From Bdellovibrionales bacterium (GTDB taxonomy: Bacteria; Bdellovibrionota; Bdellovibrionia; Bdellovibrionales; UBA1609), in NCBI GenBank assembly GCA_020434645.1, contig JAGRAK010000125.1, positions 1 through 6,203 of the forward strand: 6,203 bases of DNA, read 5' to 3'. The first letter of the stretch is position 1; each line of letters opens with the position of its first letter. Positions 5,340 through 6,203 of the stretch are shown piece after piece. The position numbers and the translations under genes were made by a program. Under the pieces are notes generated by a model, which was not told the origin of the DNA, made no database searches, and saw only the letters and a list, made by a program, of their open reading frames with translations.

Positions 5340-6203
5340 ATGCGATCTTACCGAAATATGAAAAATAAAACCTCAATATTACTGGTGTCGATATCTCTAC
5401 TTATAACTTTCGCAGCAAAAGCTGAAGATAGCAGCGACCCGATCTCCATCAGCCCCGCCATACATAATCAAAGCCCATTTCGCACCCAGTACGGCAGCGA
5501 TGATCGCCAAGATATATTTGAGGTCACCTCTCCTAAAATCCGAGAACTTGCCCGCTCAGTTGGTGCATTTATTTATTATAAAAAAATTGCGCCCGCCGAC
5601 TCAACCCATGAATTTAAGCTCGACTTAAAATCATACGGTGAGCGGTATAAAATGTGTAAAGGAGTTCGCTACTATGAACAACCTAGCGCCCCGTTTGCAA
5701 CAGCCTTTTTGGTGGCTCCGAATGTCGTGGCCACTGCTGCTCACGCCGTAACAAATTCAAAAAAAGAAGCCATGATGGAGGAAGTGCTCTGTTCTGAAAC
5801 CTATTTCATATTTGATTACGCCTACACGAGTGAGAATCAAGATTTACAAAAAATTTCAAATCAAGCTGTATACAAATGCGCTCGCGTAATCGAAAAAAAA
5901 TTAGTATGGATGAGTGAAGACTATGCGCTCATTGAACTTGATCGCCCGGTGAAAGATCGCAAACCGCTGAAGTTTTCAAAGAATGGATTACCCAAAGTGG
6001 GTGATCAGATTTTCACCTTGGGTTATCCGCATGGTTTACCTCAAAAGTTTTCTGGTTTAGCTAGTGTTCGATCTGTTGATGTGGAGTCTTCTAGATTCTC
6101 ATCAAATTCTGATTTGGCCGCTGGCAATTCAGGTTCACCAGTATTTGATGCTGCAACCAATGAGGTTCTCGGCATTCATGTCTCTGGAGAATATGACTTA
6201 AAT
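5340..6203 (+). CDS. Secreted trypsin/V8-like serine endopeptidase (partial, C-terminus off the right edge)
   Basis: The frame from ATG 5340 gives 288 residues to the window end with no stop. A Sec signal peptide is clear: basic start (R2, R5, K8, K10), hydrophobic 12-24 and an A-K-A cleavage site at 26-28, so the protease is exported. A pro-region (about 29-70) holds the YGSDDR stretch (51-56), which resembles the segment before the mature domain in V8/glutamyl-endopeptidase-like proteins. The S1 triad is complete: His135 in A-T-A-A-H, Asp194 in S-E-D-Y-A-L-I-E-L and Ser264 in A-G-N-S-G-S-P-V-F. The G-Y-P-H-G loop (228-232) is typical of the V8-like branch. Cys106, Cys151 and Cys180 may form disulfides. 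Cleavage specificity cannot be read. Met7 is a less likely alternative start. Activity seems likely; only the end of the catalytic domain and any C-terminal domain are missing. Confidence 0.92.
   Translation, partial: MRSYRNMKNKTSILLVSISLLITFAAKAEDSSDPISISPAIHNQSPFRTQYGSDDRQDIFEVTSPKIRELARSVGAFIYYKKIAPADSTHEFKLDLKSYGERYKMCKGVRYYEQPSAPFATAFLVAPNVVATAAHAVTNSKKEAMMEEVLCSETYFIFDYAYTSENQDLQKISNQAVYKCARVIEKKLVWMSEDYALIELDRPVKDRKPLKFSKNGLPKVGDQIFTLGYPHGLPQKFSGLASVRSVDVESSRFSSNSDLAAGNSGSPVFDAATNEVLGIHVSGEYDLN

Noticed and set aside
1..6203. Defence system, phage, insertion sequence or CRISPR array
   Set aside because: I found no transposase, integrase, nuclease, repeat array or terminal inverted repeats; the genes are ordinary enzymes and unknowns.

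Overview
The window looks like a chromosomal stretch from a Gram-negative bacterium with fairly low G+C DNA. The exported proteins (a lipobox lipoprotein, an SGNH hydrolase and a V8/trypsin-like protease), frequent GTG starts and G-rich tracts just before start codons would suit a Bdellovibrio-type predatory or environmental deltaproteobacterium. That assignment is an inference from gene style; there is no marker gene here. I see no tRNA, rRNA, insertion sequence, CRISPR array or phage gene.

Left part (1-1220, minus strand): a rhomboid intramembrane protease with a complete catalytic set is followed by an exported lipoprotein with an Ig-like fold that runs off the left edge. Middle (1319-2411, plus strand): a compact two-gene operon of a DUF1993 protein and a DUF924 protein, divergent from the rhomboid gene. 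It meets, tail to tail, a secreted SGNH/GDSL-type hydrolase (2441-3337, minus).

Right part: an unrecognised 150-residue protein (3505-3957, plus) overlaps by 33 bases, tail to tail, the end of a 112-residue unknown protein (3925-4263, minus). The latter is the second gene of a probable operon led by a radical SAM/SPASM enzyme (4322-5218, minus). Its strong Shine-Dalgarno is one arm of a perfect hairpin, which suggests translational control. Divergent from the radical SAM gene, a secreted serine endopeptidase starts at 5340 and runs off the right edge with its full His-Asp-Ser triad present.

The genes do not form one obvious pathway. The most interesting local unit is the radical SAM enzyme with its small translationally gated partner. 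A second pattern is that all three exported proteins have a GGGGG tract 2-4 bases before the start codon, whereas the three genes with canonical AAGGAG sites encode proteins with no export signal.
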